From the NCBI GenBank assembly GCA_001897515.1, contig MKTA01000015.1, positions 124,001-188,000 of the forward strand: DNA of 64,000 nt, read 5' to 3'. This stretch comes from Bacteroidetes bacterium 41-46. GTDB lineage: Bacteria; Bacteroidota; Bacteroidia; Bacteroidales; UBA932. The number at the start of each line of letters is the position of its first letter. Positions within the stretch are counted from its first letter, which is position 1. A model generated the notes under the pieces. That model was given only the letters and a program-made list of their open reading frames with translations. It made no database searches and was not told where the DNA came from. A program made the position numbers and the translations under genes. Below are positions 1 through 8,215 of the stretch, in pieces.

Positions 1-1299
1 CCAGTCGGGAACATCATTCTCCTCGTCATTTACAGGCAAAAATGACGGATTCGTAACAAAACGGCCCTCCATGGAGGCTACTGACCAAACGAACCAAGAA
101 CTGTCGGGATAGCTGTACCAATATACCCATCTTCCCTTAGGTGAGAACTGAGGATTTCCGTTAACCTCTTTTGCTACAGACACAGACCTGTCAAGAACAA
201 CATTGGTAACATGAACATCATACTTTGATCTTCCTGTCCACATCTCTTCAAGGCTGTACTTTTTGTCTGAAAGAGTCAATACCCAATCTCCGTCACCCTT
301 GTCAGACATAAGAACTCTTGAGACATCCGGTGTGGATAGTTGATTTACAACAGCTGTGGGGATATCATATACAGCCAGATATGTTCTCTTCTTTTCACGC
401 TCTTTCTCCACAACCTGAACAGTAAACTGAACGCTCTCCTTCCAGTGCCATACCTGTACACCAGGCCAATCTCCGTTTACAGCAGAGGTGTCTCTAACCC
501 TTACAGCAGGTGCTGTGCCGAAATACAGTCTGTCACCACTTTCAGAAAAGTTTAACTGAGAGTTATCCGGTATCCTCCAGCCTTCAGGAAGAGAGCTATC
601 TCCTCCCTTAATTTTTCTTATATCCTCGCTTCCTATACAGATTGACAACTCTCCGTCAGCGATCCATGCAAAATTTTTCGCATCATTGGATATTGCCATC
701 CTCTTAACTCCCCTGGATTTAACAAGCTCTTTGTTAGAGCTGTCCAAGAGAGAGATTAAAGTAATAACATCCCCGCTGAGTGTCAGAATGGCCGGTCTCT
801 TATCAGCTGCAACCCACTCTTTAACCTTTCCATGGTTTATACGGTTGCCTGAAGTGAGGTTTGAAGAGATTAAAGTGGAGTCTTTGCGTGACCAGAGAAT
901 CCAGGGTCCCCATTCATCCATCAGTCTGAATTTTGAAACAGAGTCCACCCTCTCTTTCGTTCCGCTTTTGGTATTGAAAATTATGAGAGACTCTACCTTT
1001 TTACCGGCTCTGTGGACAATATAGAACTCCCCGTCAGGAGTAAAAAAAGTCCCCTTTACAGAGTCGGCAGTGAAAAGGGAGCTCCCCTTTCTGTCAAAAA
1101 GCATAGCCTCTGCAGTACCCTTCCAGGGCTCTTTAATTACAGAAATATATTTACCGTCATCAGAAATCTTCCGTTCAGTTATTCTGTTCCATTTTACAAT
1201 ATCATCAACCGTCAGGGCACGTCTCTCCTGTGCGGAAGCAATGCTGAAAAGTCCTGAAGCAATTATTGAAAGAGCAATTAAGGTTATTAATCTGTTCAT
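1..1299 (-). CDS. S9-family (prolyl oligopeptidase/DPP IV-like) peptidase, N-terminal part, cut by window edge
   Basis: The minus-strand frame is open from an ATG at 1299 to the window edge, giving 433 codons without a stop. The product starts with a signal peptide (MNRLITLIALSIIASG, then an ASAQ cleavage site). Next come repeated short blades such as ITERKISDDGKYISV and NPQFSPKGRWVYWYSYPDS, the style of the beta-propeller that precedes the alpha/beta-hydrolase domain of secreted Bacteroidota S9 peptidases. The catalytic domain lies outside the window, so activity cannot be checked. It starts 21 bases downstream of the glutaminase gene on the same strand and may be co-transcribed with it. Another propeller protein is possible, but S9 is the best fit. 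Confidence 0.72.
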   Translation of the reverse strand, partial: MNRLITLIALSIIASGLFSIASAQERRALTVDDIVKWNRITERKISDDGKYISVIKEPWKGTAEAMLFDRKGSSLFTADSVKGTFFTPDGEFYIVHRAGKKVESLIIFNTKSGTKERVDSVSKFRLMDEWGPWILWSRKDSTLISSNLTSGNRINHGKVKEWVAADKRPAILTLSGDVITLISLLDSSNKELVKSRGVKRMAISNDAKNFAWIADGELSICIGSEDIRKIKGGDSSLPEGWRIPDNSQLNFSESGDRLYFGTAPAVRVRDTSAVNGDWPGVQVWHWKESVQFTVQVVEKEREKKRTYLAVYDIPTAVVNQLSTPDVSRVLMSDKGDGDWVLTLSDKKYSLEEMWTGRSKYDVHVTNVVLDRSVSVAKEVNGNPQFSPKGRWVYWYSYPDSSWFVWSVASMEGRFVTNPSFLPVNDEENDVPDW

Positions 1300-1320
1300 A
1301 ATATGTTATAGTGATTATTA

Positions 1321-2235
1321 CTAAAATACTGAAATACCCAGATAAGTGGTAAACCTCTCAAGAGCCTCTATACCTCTGTAAGAGTTACCGTTCTTATTTA
1401 ATTCAGGACTCCACACCGCAATAGATAGCTTGCCCGGTATAACAGCCACTACTCCTCCACCAACTCCGCTCTTTCCGGGCAATCCTACCCTGTATGCAAA
1501 ATCTCCCGATTCATTATAGAGTCCGCATGTAAGCATTAAGGCATTTAACCTCTTTGCACTTCTTGATCCACATACTCTCTGACCTGATGTGGAGACAATA
1601 CCCCCGTTTGCCAAAAAAAGAAATGATGTTGCCAGCTCATATGCATTCATACTAAGAGCACAGTGATGGCAATATGTGTCAATTACCTTTACCGGGTCAT
1701 TTACCAGATTCCCAAAGCTCTTAACAAAATTTGCAAGAGCTAGATTTCTGTAAGAGTGTTCAATTTCAGAAAGTGCTACATCTTTATTATAATTAAGATC
1801 TCTATTGCCACTAAGCTCTCTTACAAAAGTCAGTATATCCTCTTTTGGATTTTTATAGAGTGAAATCAGCCTGTCTGTTATTACTAGTGCACCTGCGTTG
1901 ATAAAAGGGTTTCTTGGAATTCCTCTCTCCTGCTCCAGCTGAATAAGAGAGTTGAAGGCTGTTCCGGAGGGTTCACGACCCACTATCTCCCATAATTTGT
2001 CTCCAAGATGCCGGCTAACCATAGCCAGGGTAAACACCTTTGATATACTCTGTATTGTAAATCTTGTCTCTACGTCTCCTGCAGAGAAGTGATCACCATC
2101 CAGTGTCGCCACAGATATCCCAAAATGTTCCGGGTTAACCTTTGAGAGTGCAGGAATATAATCTGCAACCTTGCCGTGTCCGGTATAATCTTCCAGCTCT
2201 TTGTATATCCTTTCAATTATCTCTTTATACTGCAT
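1321..2235 (-). CDS. glsA: Glutaminase A
   Basis: The 304-residue product has the usual length of the serine-dependent beta-lactamase-like glutaminases, which hydrolyse L-glutamine to glutamate and ammonia in the cytoplasm. The catalytic S-x-x-K is visible as SISK at residues 63-66 (nucleophile Ser63). The family signatures NPFINAGAL and, near the C-terminus, GLPGKSGVGGG are also present. There is no signal peptide. A TATATTTG box at 2250-2257 on the minus strand places the transcript start about 10 bases before the ATG. The partial S9 peptidase gene follows 21 bases downstream. Confidence 0.95.
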   Translation of the reverse strand: MQYKEIIERIYKELEDYTGHGKVADYIPALSKVNPEHFGISVATLDGDHFSAGDVETRFTIQSISKVFTLAMVSRHLGDKLWEIVGREPSGTAFNSLIQLEQERGIPRNPFINAGALVITDRLISLYKNPKEDILTFVRELSGNRDLNYNKDVALSEIEHSYRNLALANFVKSFGNLVNDPVKVIDTYCHHCALSMNAYELATSFLFLANGGIVSTSGQRVCGSRSAKRLNALMLTCGLYNESGDFAYRVGLPGKSGVGGGVVAVIPGKLSIAVWSPELNKNGNSYRGIEALERFTTYLGISVF

Positions 2236-2249
2236 TATCTTAATTTTTA

Positions 2250-2257
2250 CAAATATA
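2250..2257 (-). promoter_or_regulatory. Bacteroidota -7 box for glsA
   Basis: On the minus strand the sequence is TATATTTG, an exact match to the Bacteroidota primary-sigma -7 consensus TAnnTTTG. The implied start is about 5 bases downstream, near 2245. I see no convincing -33 TTTG at the usual spacing. Confidence 0.5.
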
Positions 2258-2282
2258 GAAGAATTTTTATCTAATTTAGGGT

Positions 2283-4274
2283 ATGGAAAACTTCAGACAA
2301 ATCAACAATCAGGAAATAAGGCAGCTAAAACAACAACGCTGCCATTCGCTAGACTGGACAAAGGTATTCGTGCATCCCGACTTCCGTCCGGAGAGGGTTT
2401 GGGATGCTGCATTTTCAGGGGAGATCAGGCTTGGTCTATTTGAGTCGGTCTTTGAGCTGCCCGGCGGGGTTAAAATTCACTCAGGCATTTGCCATGCAAA
2501 GCTTCACAATGTTACTGTAGGAGACAACACCTGCATTGAGAACATCCATAACTACATTGCAAATTACGACATTGGGTCCGACTGCATTATTGAGAATGCC
2601 GAGCGGATACTTGTGGATGGTCTTTCCCATTTTGGTAATGGCGTTGAGGTATCGGTGCTAAGTGAAACAGGGGGGCGCGAGGTACCGATTAACGATAAAT
2701 TGAGCGCCCATTTCGCCTACATAATGGCACTCTACAGGCACAGGCCAGCCTTAATTAAAAAGATGAAGGAGCTAGTAGCCTACTACGCAGATAAACACGC
2801 TTCAGAGAGAGGCACTATAGGGCGTGGCGTGAAGATCAGTAATACAGGAAATATTAAGAATGTCCGGATTGGAGACGGGGCGACAATAGAGGGGGCTCCC
2901 CACCTGGTAAACGGAACCATTAATAGTTGCTGCGAAGATCCTGTTTACATTGGTTACGGTGTAAGCTGTGAAGATTTTATAATCTCATCTGGTGCCCACC
3001 TTGACAGTGGTGCCACTATTAGTAAGTGTTTTGTAGGTCAGAGCACAATATTGGGTAGAGGTTACTCTGCAAGCGACACACTTTTCTTCTCCAACTGCCA
3101 TGGCGAAAATGGGGAGGCTTGTGCTGTTTTTGCCGGGCCATATACCGTGAGCCATCACAAAAGCAGTCTGCTTATCGCCGGAATGTTCTCATTTATGAAT
3201 GCAGGATCCGGTTCAAACCAGAGTAACCATATGTACAAATTGGGCCCTATACACCAGGGAATACTTGAAAGAGGAGCAAAAACCACCTCTGATTCATATA
3301 TATTATGGCCGGCAAGAATAGGAGCATTCTCTCTGGTTATGGGCAGGCATGTCAGCAATACAGACACAACATCCCTACCCTTTTCATATCTGATTGAGAA
3401 GGATAACACCACCCATCTGATTCCGGGGGTTAATCTCAGAAGCGTGGGGACAATAAGGGACGCACAAAAGTGGCCAAAAAGGGATAAAAGAAAAAGTCCA
3501 AACAAGCTTGACCAAATTAACTATAACCTACTGAGTCCTTTTACAATACAAAAAATGATGAATGGCAGAGAGCTGCTGCTTGAACTAAGACGAGTCTCCG
3601 GAGAGACAACTGACCTCTATTCTTACAAAAGTACCAAAATCAAAAACAGCTCTTTGGTAAATGGTATAAACTATTATGAAATTGCTATTCACAAGTTCCT
3701 TGGAAACTCTATTATTAAAAGGCTTGAGGGAATTAAGTTCAAAAACGAAGAGGAGATCAGGAGAAGACTTAAACCCGACACACAAGTGGGACTTGGTGAA
3801 TGGGTAGATATATCCGGATTGATTGCTCCCAGAAGTGAAATAGAGAGGCTGATGAATGGGATAGAGGACGGGAGTATCACAAAATTAAAAGAGATAAATT
3901 CCTTTATTGAGGAGCTCCATAATAATTACTATTTCTATGAATGGAGTTGGGCTCATTCAAAAATTAAAGAGTTCTATGGAATAGATCCTGATGTAATAAC
4001 TGCTAATGATGTTAAAGATATTGTACTGGCATGGCAGAAGGCAGTCGTAGGGCTTGATAAAATGGTTTACGAAGATGCTCGTAAAGAGTTTTCACTCAAC
4101 GCTATGACCGGATTTGGTGCAGACGGGAACAATCAGGAGAGACAGCTTGATTTTGAACAGGTAAGAGGGGTATTTGAGAAGAATCCATTTGTTGCTGCGG
4201 TGTTGCAACATATAGAGGACAAGACTGCCCTGGGAGACGAACTGATTGGAAGAATTGGAAATATCAGTAAATAG
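2283..4274 (+). CDS. DUF4954 family protein with left-handed beta-helix-like repeats
   Basis: This 663-residue cytoplasmic protein has no signal peptide. Residues about 60-380 contain irregular hexapeptide-like repeats (for example VTVGDNTCIENI, VRIGDGATIEG, SSGAHLDSGATISKC), as in left-handed beta-helix acyl- or nucleotidyl-transferase domains. The C-terminal third is helical and charged. Length and sequence match the Bacteroidota DUF4954 family, whose function I do not know. The repeats suggest a sugar-nucleotide or acyl-transfer link, but that is inference only. The gene diverges from glsA across 47 bases. Confidence 0.75.
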   Translation: MENFRQINNQEIRQLKQQRCHSLDWTKVFVHPDFRPERVWDAAFSGEIRLGLFESVFELPGGVKIHSGICHAKLHNVTVGDNTCIENIHNYIANYDIGSDCIIENAERILVDGLSHFGNGVEVSVLSETGGREVPINDKLSAHFAYIMALYRHRPALIKKMKELVAYYADKHASERGTIGRGVKISNTGNIKNVRIGDGATIEGAPHLVNGTINSCCEDPVYIGYGVSCEDFIISSGAHLDSGATISKCFVGQSTILGRGYSASDTLFFSNCHGENGEACAVFAGPYTVSHHKSSLLIAGMFSFMNAGSGSNQSNHMYKLGPIHQGILERGAKTTSDSYILWPARIGAFSLVMGRHVSNTDTTSLPFSYLIEKDNTTHLIPGVNLRSVGTIRDAQKWPKRDKRKSPNKLDQINYNLLSPFTIQKMMNGRELLLELRRVSGETTDLYSYKSTKIKNSSLVNGINYYEIAIHKFLGNSIIKRLEGIKFKNEEEIRRRLKPDTQVGLGEWVDISGLIAPRSEIERLMNGIEDGSITKLKEINSFIEELHNNYYFYEWSWAHSKIKEFYGIDPDVITANDVKDIVLAWQKAVVGLDKMVYEDARKEFSLNAMTGFGADGNNQERQLDFEQVRGVFEKNPFVAAVLQHIEDKTALGDELIGRIGNISK

Positions 4275-4312
4275 AATATCTTTGTAACAGAACCAATAAA
4301 CTAGCTAAGAAA

Positions 4313-4762
4313 ATGAAAAAATTACTGGCTCTAATTGCCTCTCTTATCCTCTTTTCACCACTATTTGCACAGGTTGCCCCAAGGGGTTATTCTCCTCAGG
4401 AACACCTCTATGTAAAGAAAGTAATCTCTTATGACAAAATGAAAAGAGGCGGAATAGGCCTGGCTATAAGCGGAACAATTATCACAGGAATAGGCTCTTT
4501 CCTCTTAGTTGACTATGTTAACAAGTCTGTAAATGAATATTACAATGACTTCTACAACAACTATACTGATGAGCAACTGGAGTTCCAGCGTCTTATGGGA
4601 ATTGCTGCAACCACTTTGGGAATAACTGCGCTAGGGGGAGGCATAACATTATGGGTAATAGGATCTTCCAAGAGCAGAAGCTATTCAGACAAACTTAATT
4701 CGCTCTCATTTAATCTAAGTCCGGGACACAATCAACAGTTTTCTCTGGCATATAGATTCTAA
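4313..4762 (+). CDS. Small predicted secreted/membrane protein, unknown function
   Basis: The 149-residue product starts with a signal peptide (MKKLLALIASLILFSPLFAQ). Two hydrophobic glycine-rich segments follow at about residues 48-66 and 102-122 (GIGLAISGTIITGIGSFLLV and LGITALGGGITLWVIG). The chain ends FSLAYRF, and a terminal aromatic residue is common in outer-membrane-targeted proteins. I do not recognise a family. It lies 38 bases after the DUF4954 gene and may share its transcript. A hairpin terminator follows. Confidence 0.6.
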   Translation: MKKLLALIASLILFSPLFAQVAPRGYSPQEHLYVKKVISYDKMKRGGIGLAISGTIITGIGSFLLVDYVNKSVNEYYNDFYNNYTDEQLEFQRLMGIAATTLGITALGGGITLWVIGSSKSRSYSDKLNSLSFNLSPGHNQQFSLAYRF

Positions 4763-4784
4763 CTGTTACAGATATTATAAAAAA

Positions 4785-4816
4785 GAGGCTGGCCATTTTG
4801 AAAATTGACCAGCCTC
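4785..4816. terminator. Bidirectional intrinsic terminator
   Basis: GAGGCTGG at 4785 pairs with CCAGCCTC ending at 4816 around an A/T-rich loop. A-runs lie to the left (4778-4784) and CTTTT to the right, so it can work in both directions. It sits between the convergent small secreted protein gene and the C69 dipeptidase gene. Confidence 0.75.
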
Positions 4817-4838
4817 TCATCTTTTAAATTGAGCAATT

Positions 4839-6527
4839 CTACATAGATTTTAGTCGCTCTCCGGCGCTCTCTTTAACCGCTCTCTTCCACATCTCTGAGT
4901 AGCCCGGCTGAGATGGAGATGCAGGTATATTCTTCCCGTTACCATTATCAATGAAACAACCGTTGGAATCCTGTTTCTTAACATTCCCATCCATAAATTT
5001 CACCAGCAGGTACTGGTCAAGTACTACCCATTTATCAAAAAGATCCTGTGCTGTTCTTACTGAATAGTCTGTAAGAAACTCTCGGGCCTTTTCAGGTGAA
5101 ATCTTATAAAGCTCCATGGCAGCAGCATCAATTGCAGCTGTGCGCTCTAAAGCATCCATCTCATGTTTGTCAGCAACCTTTTTAACCTCCGGGTAAACTC
5201 TGTCGTAAAGCAGATATGCAAACTGAGCTACTCTGTTGAAGATCCAGAATGCAGATGTTGGTGAGTATGTTGTCATATTACCGTTTCCAACACGGAAGCA
5301 CTCAGGAACCCTTGTAGAACTTGAGTATATTGGGGTAAGTGCAGAAGTTGCCGCATCATCTACTCCAAACCAGAAGATTCCACCAATCTCATCGGGCAAC
5401 CAACTTCTGGCCTGTCCAAGTAGCCAGAATCCAGTCTGCTGAGTTGCAATTGCCCTTTCATTTGTATATCTCTCTCCATCTACTGTAAAACCCATAGGCC
5501 TCCAGCGGTATGGAAGAGCATGCCCTCCTGCTCCGATATCTTTAGTCATATCAAGTGCAGTACCCTCATAGTGGTCTCTCATTACATCAGCAACCATCTT
5601 AACGGTAAGTTTCTCTGCCGGTTTTATATAAAGAGGCATTCTGTTCTTTGCATTGTGCCCCATTGCATAATCCTGATAATATGTATATGGTTTATCGCCA
5701 ATCATCCCTTTACCCATAATGTTGAATGCTGCCCAAACTCTGGCCTCGCAGCCTCTCATTGCACCAAAGTCAAGTGGCGCATATGTGTCCGAGAAACTAA
5801 AATCTTTGTCGGCACCCTTAAACCAACCACTCTCTCTTGCAAAACTAATTACATCAGGAGAGTATATGCAATTTTCTGGATCATTCAGAGGGAATGTAGT
5901 AATCCTGGCCTGGTTCGCATGGGCTGAAACATATCCGTCAGGAATTCTTACAGCCACCCATACAGCCCCTTTATTGAGATTTTTACCCTTCTCCATCTTA
6001 ACTCCTTTGCCTATCATCTCAAGTATCCAGACTTCATTCTTGTCTGCAATTGAGAAAGACTCGCCGGATGAATAGTAACCATAATCCTTAACAAGGTCTG
6101 TCATTATCTTTATGGCCTCTCTGGCACTCTTTGCCCTTTGAAGAGTTACATAAATTAACGAGCCATAATCCATTATTCCGTTGGGGTCATTCAGATCCCT
6201 TCCGCCAAATGTTGTTTCGGTAATTATTACCTGGTGCTCATTCATGTTTCCAACAGTATAATATGTCTTCTCAGCCTGTGGAATCTCTCCGAGATACTTT
6301 CCTGTATCCCATTCATAGATCTTTAGCATTGTGCCAGGTACAAAACTGTTTGCTGTTTTAAAATATAGCTCACCATAAAGCTGGTGAGAGTCTGCTGAAT
6401 AGGTAACCATAACTGAGCCATCCTTTGAAGCTCCCTTGGTTATCAAAAGATTAGTACAGGACTCGCCTCTTACCGGGACCAAAAGCAGCGCAGCAATAGC
6501 GAGTAGGGTGTAGATAGATTTCTTCAT
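4839..6527 (-). CDS. Secreted C69-family dipeptidase
   Basis: The 562-residue product has a signal peptide ending around residue 23 (LLLVPVRGES). Cys24 follows directly in SCTNLLITKGAS. This is the family C69 N-terminal nucleophile arrangement, in which the cysteine is exposed by processing. Other family features are STDSHQ-like TYSADSHQ, NEHQVIITETTFGGR and the central GHNAKNRMPLYIKP. These enzymes cleave dipeptides, probably in the periplasm or at the cell surface. A TATCTTTG box lies upstream at 6570-6577. Confidence 0.92.
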   Translation of the reverse strand: MKKSIYTLLAIAALLLVPVRGESCTNLLITKGASKDGSVMVTYSADSHQLYGELYFKTANSFVPGTMLKIYEWDTGKYLGEIPQAEKTYYTVGNMNEHQVIITETTFGGRDLNDPNGIMDYGSLIYVTLQRAKSAREAIKIMTDLVKDYGYYSSGESFSIADKNEVWILEMIGKGVKMEKGKNLNKGAVWVAVRIPDGYVSAHANQARITTFPLNDPENCIYSPDVISFARESGWFKGADKDFSFSDTYAPLDFGAMRGCEARVWAAFNIMGKGMIGDKPYTYYQDYAMGHNAKNRMPLYIKPAEKLTVKMVADVMRDHYEGTALDMTKDIGAGGHALPYRWRPMGFTVDGERYTNERAIATQQTGFWLLGQARSWLPDEIGGIFWFGVDDAATSALTPIYSSSTRVPECFRVGNGNMTTYSPTSAFWIFNRVAQFAYLLYDRVYPEVKKVADKHEMDALERTAAIDAAAMELYKISPEKAREFLTDYSVRTAQDLFDKWVVLDQYLLVKFMDGNVKKQDSNGCFIDNGNGKNIPASPSQPGYSEMWKRAVKESAGERLKSM

Positions 6528-6569
6528 ATTTTCAAATGATTGTGTTATATTTACATTTTTGACCTCTTA

Positions 6570-6577
6570 CAAAGATA
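6570..6577 (-). promoter_or_regulatory. -7 box for the C69 dipeptidase gene
   Basis: The minus strand reads TATCTTTG, an exact TAnnTTTG match. It predicts a leader of about 38 bases. Confidence 0.45.
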
Positions 6578-6596
6578 ATATTATTTTTTTTCCAAC

Positions 6597-6989
6597 ATGA
6601 AGAGCTTACATCTACTTGCGCTACCATTAATTACACTTACACTGTGCTTTGCAAATATTGAAACTTATGGTCAGGAACCGGAGAAAAGCCCTGAACAAAT
6701 GGCTTCTGAACAGGCTGACAGACTTCAGAGAGATCTAAAGCTTGCAGACCACCAGCTCTTTTTTGTTGATTCTGTGTTGCAGTACAATTTTGTAGGGATG
6801 AGAAGGGAGATGGAGGAGATGCGTAAAGCTGGTCTTCAGACCAGAGAGAGCTATGTTGCCTCTCAAAAGAGGTGGGGTCAGAAAACAGAGGAGGCTTTTG
6901 AAAAAATTCTTGACAGCGATCAATTTATAAGATATCTTAAAATCTCTGGAAGATACAGGGATTACAAAAAGAGGAAAGGGATTAAATAA
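6597..6989 (+). CDS. Small secreted helical protein, possibly Spy/DUF4890-like
   Basis: The 130-residue product has an N-terminal signal peptide (LHLLALPLITLTLCFANIETYGQ). The rest is charged and helical, including MRREMEEMRKAGLQTRES and a basic tail RDYKKRKGIK. Composition and size resemble Spy/CpxP-like periplasmic proteins and the Bacteroidota DUF4890 group, but the match is weak. The last 8 coding bases overlap the end of the convergent PHP phosphatase gene. Confidence 0.55.
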   Translation: MKSLHLLALPLITLTLCFANIETYGQEPEKSPEQMASEQADRLQRDLKLADHQLFFVDSVLQYNFVGMRREMEEMRKAGLQTRESYVASQKRWGQKTEEAFEKILDSDQFIRYLKISGRYRDYKKRKGIK

Positions 6990-7785
6990 GAGGGATCTTA
7001 ACAACCGCCCGTTCTCTGAAGCTTGTTGTCCATTCAAAACCACTTTCAGCAACTAACCGTATTGCCTCAGAAAAGCCATCTCCCACTCTGGAGAAATCAT
7101 GAGCATCTGATCCAATTGTAACAAACTCACCTCCGACAGCTCTGAAGTGCTTTATTACATCTATGTCCAAAACAGGCGAAGAGCCAGCTCGGCTTCTGTA
7201 TGTATTAGTATTTATCTCCAGTGCCTTGCCATCATTAGCCAACGCTCTTAAAATTGGGTCAAGATAGTCACCGTAGCCATTCATCGTAAGGGATTTATTT
7301 TTATATGGAGAGTATCTGGTTATGTAGTCAAAGTGGCCCAGTATGTCAAAATCTTTATAGCCTGATATACATTCATAAATTGTCTCCAGATATCGCCCGT
7401 ATGCAGATCTTTCCTCCCTGGGTTCATAATAGTTGTCATGGTATGGATCAACTCCGTCCACAAAATGGACAGAGGCTATAACAACGTCAAATTTGAATAG
7501 CGAAACCGCTCTTTTTGCACTCTCCAGAACATTGGGCTGAAGTCCCAGCTCTATCCCTTTTCCTACAAAAATGTCGGTTAACAGACGAAGCCTGTCAATC
7601 TTAGCCTGCTGTTTAATGGGGTCAAATGAGAAATGTCCATTATCACCAGGGGGATCAACATCAAAATGGTCTGTAAAAAGCAATCCTCCTAGTCCTGCAG
7701 ATTCAGCAGCATATATCGCCTCCTCCATCGTCATTCTGCCGTCTGGAGAGAATTCTGAGTGAATATGTGTATCTATCAGCTTCAA
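6982..7785 (-). CDS. PHP-domain phosphatase, histidinol-phosphatase (HisJ/HisK) type
   Basis: The 267-residue product shows the PHP metal-binding motifs in order: DTHIHSEFSPDG (residues 5-16), FTDHFD (about 38-43), ASVHFVDG (about 104), LGHFDYITRY (about 149), EINTNTYR, and GSDAH near the C-terminus. This is the HisJ-like layout that hydrolyses histidinol phosphate or a related phosphomonoester. No other his genes are near, so the physiological substrate is uncertain. It lies 9 bases after the lipoprotein gene, at the end of the ctpA-comF-cdaA-mutS2 run. Confidence 0.85.
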   Translation of the reverse strand: MKLIDTHIHSEFSPDGRMTMEEAIYAAESAGLGGLLFTDHFDVDPPGDNGHFSFDPIKQQAKIDRLRLLTDIFVGKGIELGLQPNVLESAKRAVSLFKFDVVIASVHFVDGVDPYHDNYYEPREERSAYGRYLETIYECISGYKDFDILGHFDYITRYSPYKNKSLTMNGYGDYLDPILRALANDGKALEINTNTYRSRAGSSPVLDIDVIKHFRAVGGEFVTIGSDAHDFSRVGDGFSEAIRLVAESGFEWTTSFRERAVVKIPLI

Positions 7786-7794
7786 TCAAGAATA

Positions 7795-8211
7795 CTATAT
7801 ATCGCCGCCAAGTTTTGCAACCTTCCACTCCTTCTCCTCTTTTACAAAAGACAGCGTCTTATCCTTGCCAGTGGGAAGGTATGGAAGAATTACTTTATAA
7901 TTGACCATTATTGTATCTCTGTTTTCACTCTTCTCAACAGAAATAATCTCAGTCGTGAGTGATGAGGCCTGCTTTTTAACCATCTCTTTGATTGACGGAT
8001 CCAGCAATTCAAAACCGCTTAGCATACTTGCAATTTCTCCACCAAGTGAGTCTGTACAAAAAGTTACTGCCTTTTCATAATCTCCGTTAAAATAGGCATC
8101 CAAAAACCCTGATGTTTTGCCCTTAATCTCCTCTGTGTAATCTGTACAACTTTGGAGTAAAAGTGCAGTAAATACTCCTAAAACGGTAATTTTCAATAAA
8201 CCTCTCTTCAT
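7795..8211 (-). CDS. Small lipoprotein, DUF4878/NTF2-like
   Basis: I place the start at the ATG at 8211, giving 138 residues. A start 12 bases further upstream is also open but would overlap mutS2. The N-terminus is a lipoprotein signal ending in the lipobox LLLQSC, followed by TDYTEEI. The mature part (SGFLDAYFNGDYEKAVTFC ... MVNYKVILPYLP ... EWKVAKLGG) resembles NTF2-like DUF4878 domains. Function is unknown and the cell-envelope location is inferred. The ATG follows the mutS2 stop by 4 bases, so translation is probably coupled. Confidence 0.7.
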   Translation of the reverse strand: MKRGLLKITVLGVFTALLLQSCTDYTEEIKGKTSGFLDAYFNGDYEKAVTFCTDSLGGEIASMLSGFELLDPSIKEMVKKQASSLTTEIISVEKSENRDTIMVNYKVILPYLPTGKDKTLSFVKEEKEWKVAKLGGDI

Positions 8212-8215
8212 ATTT

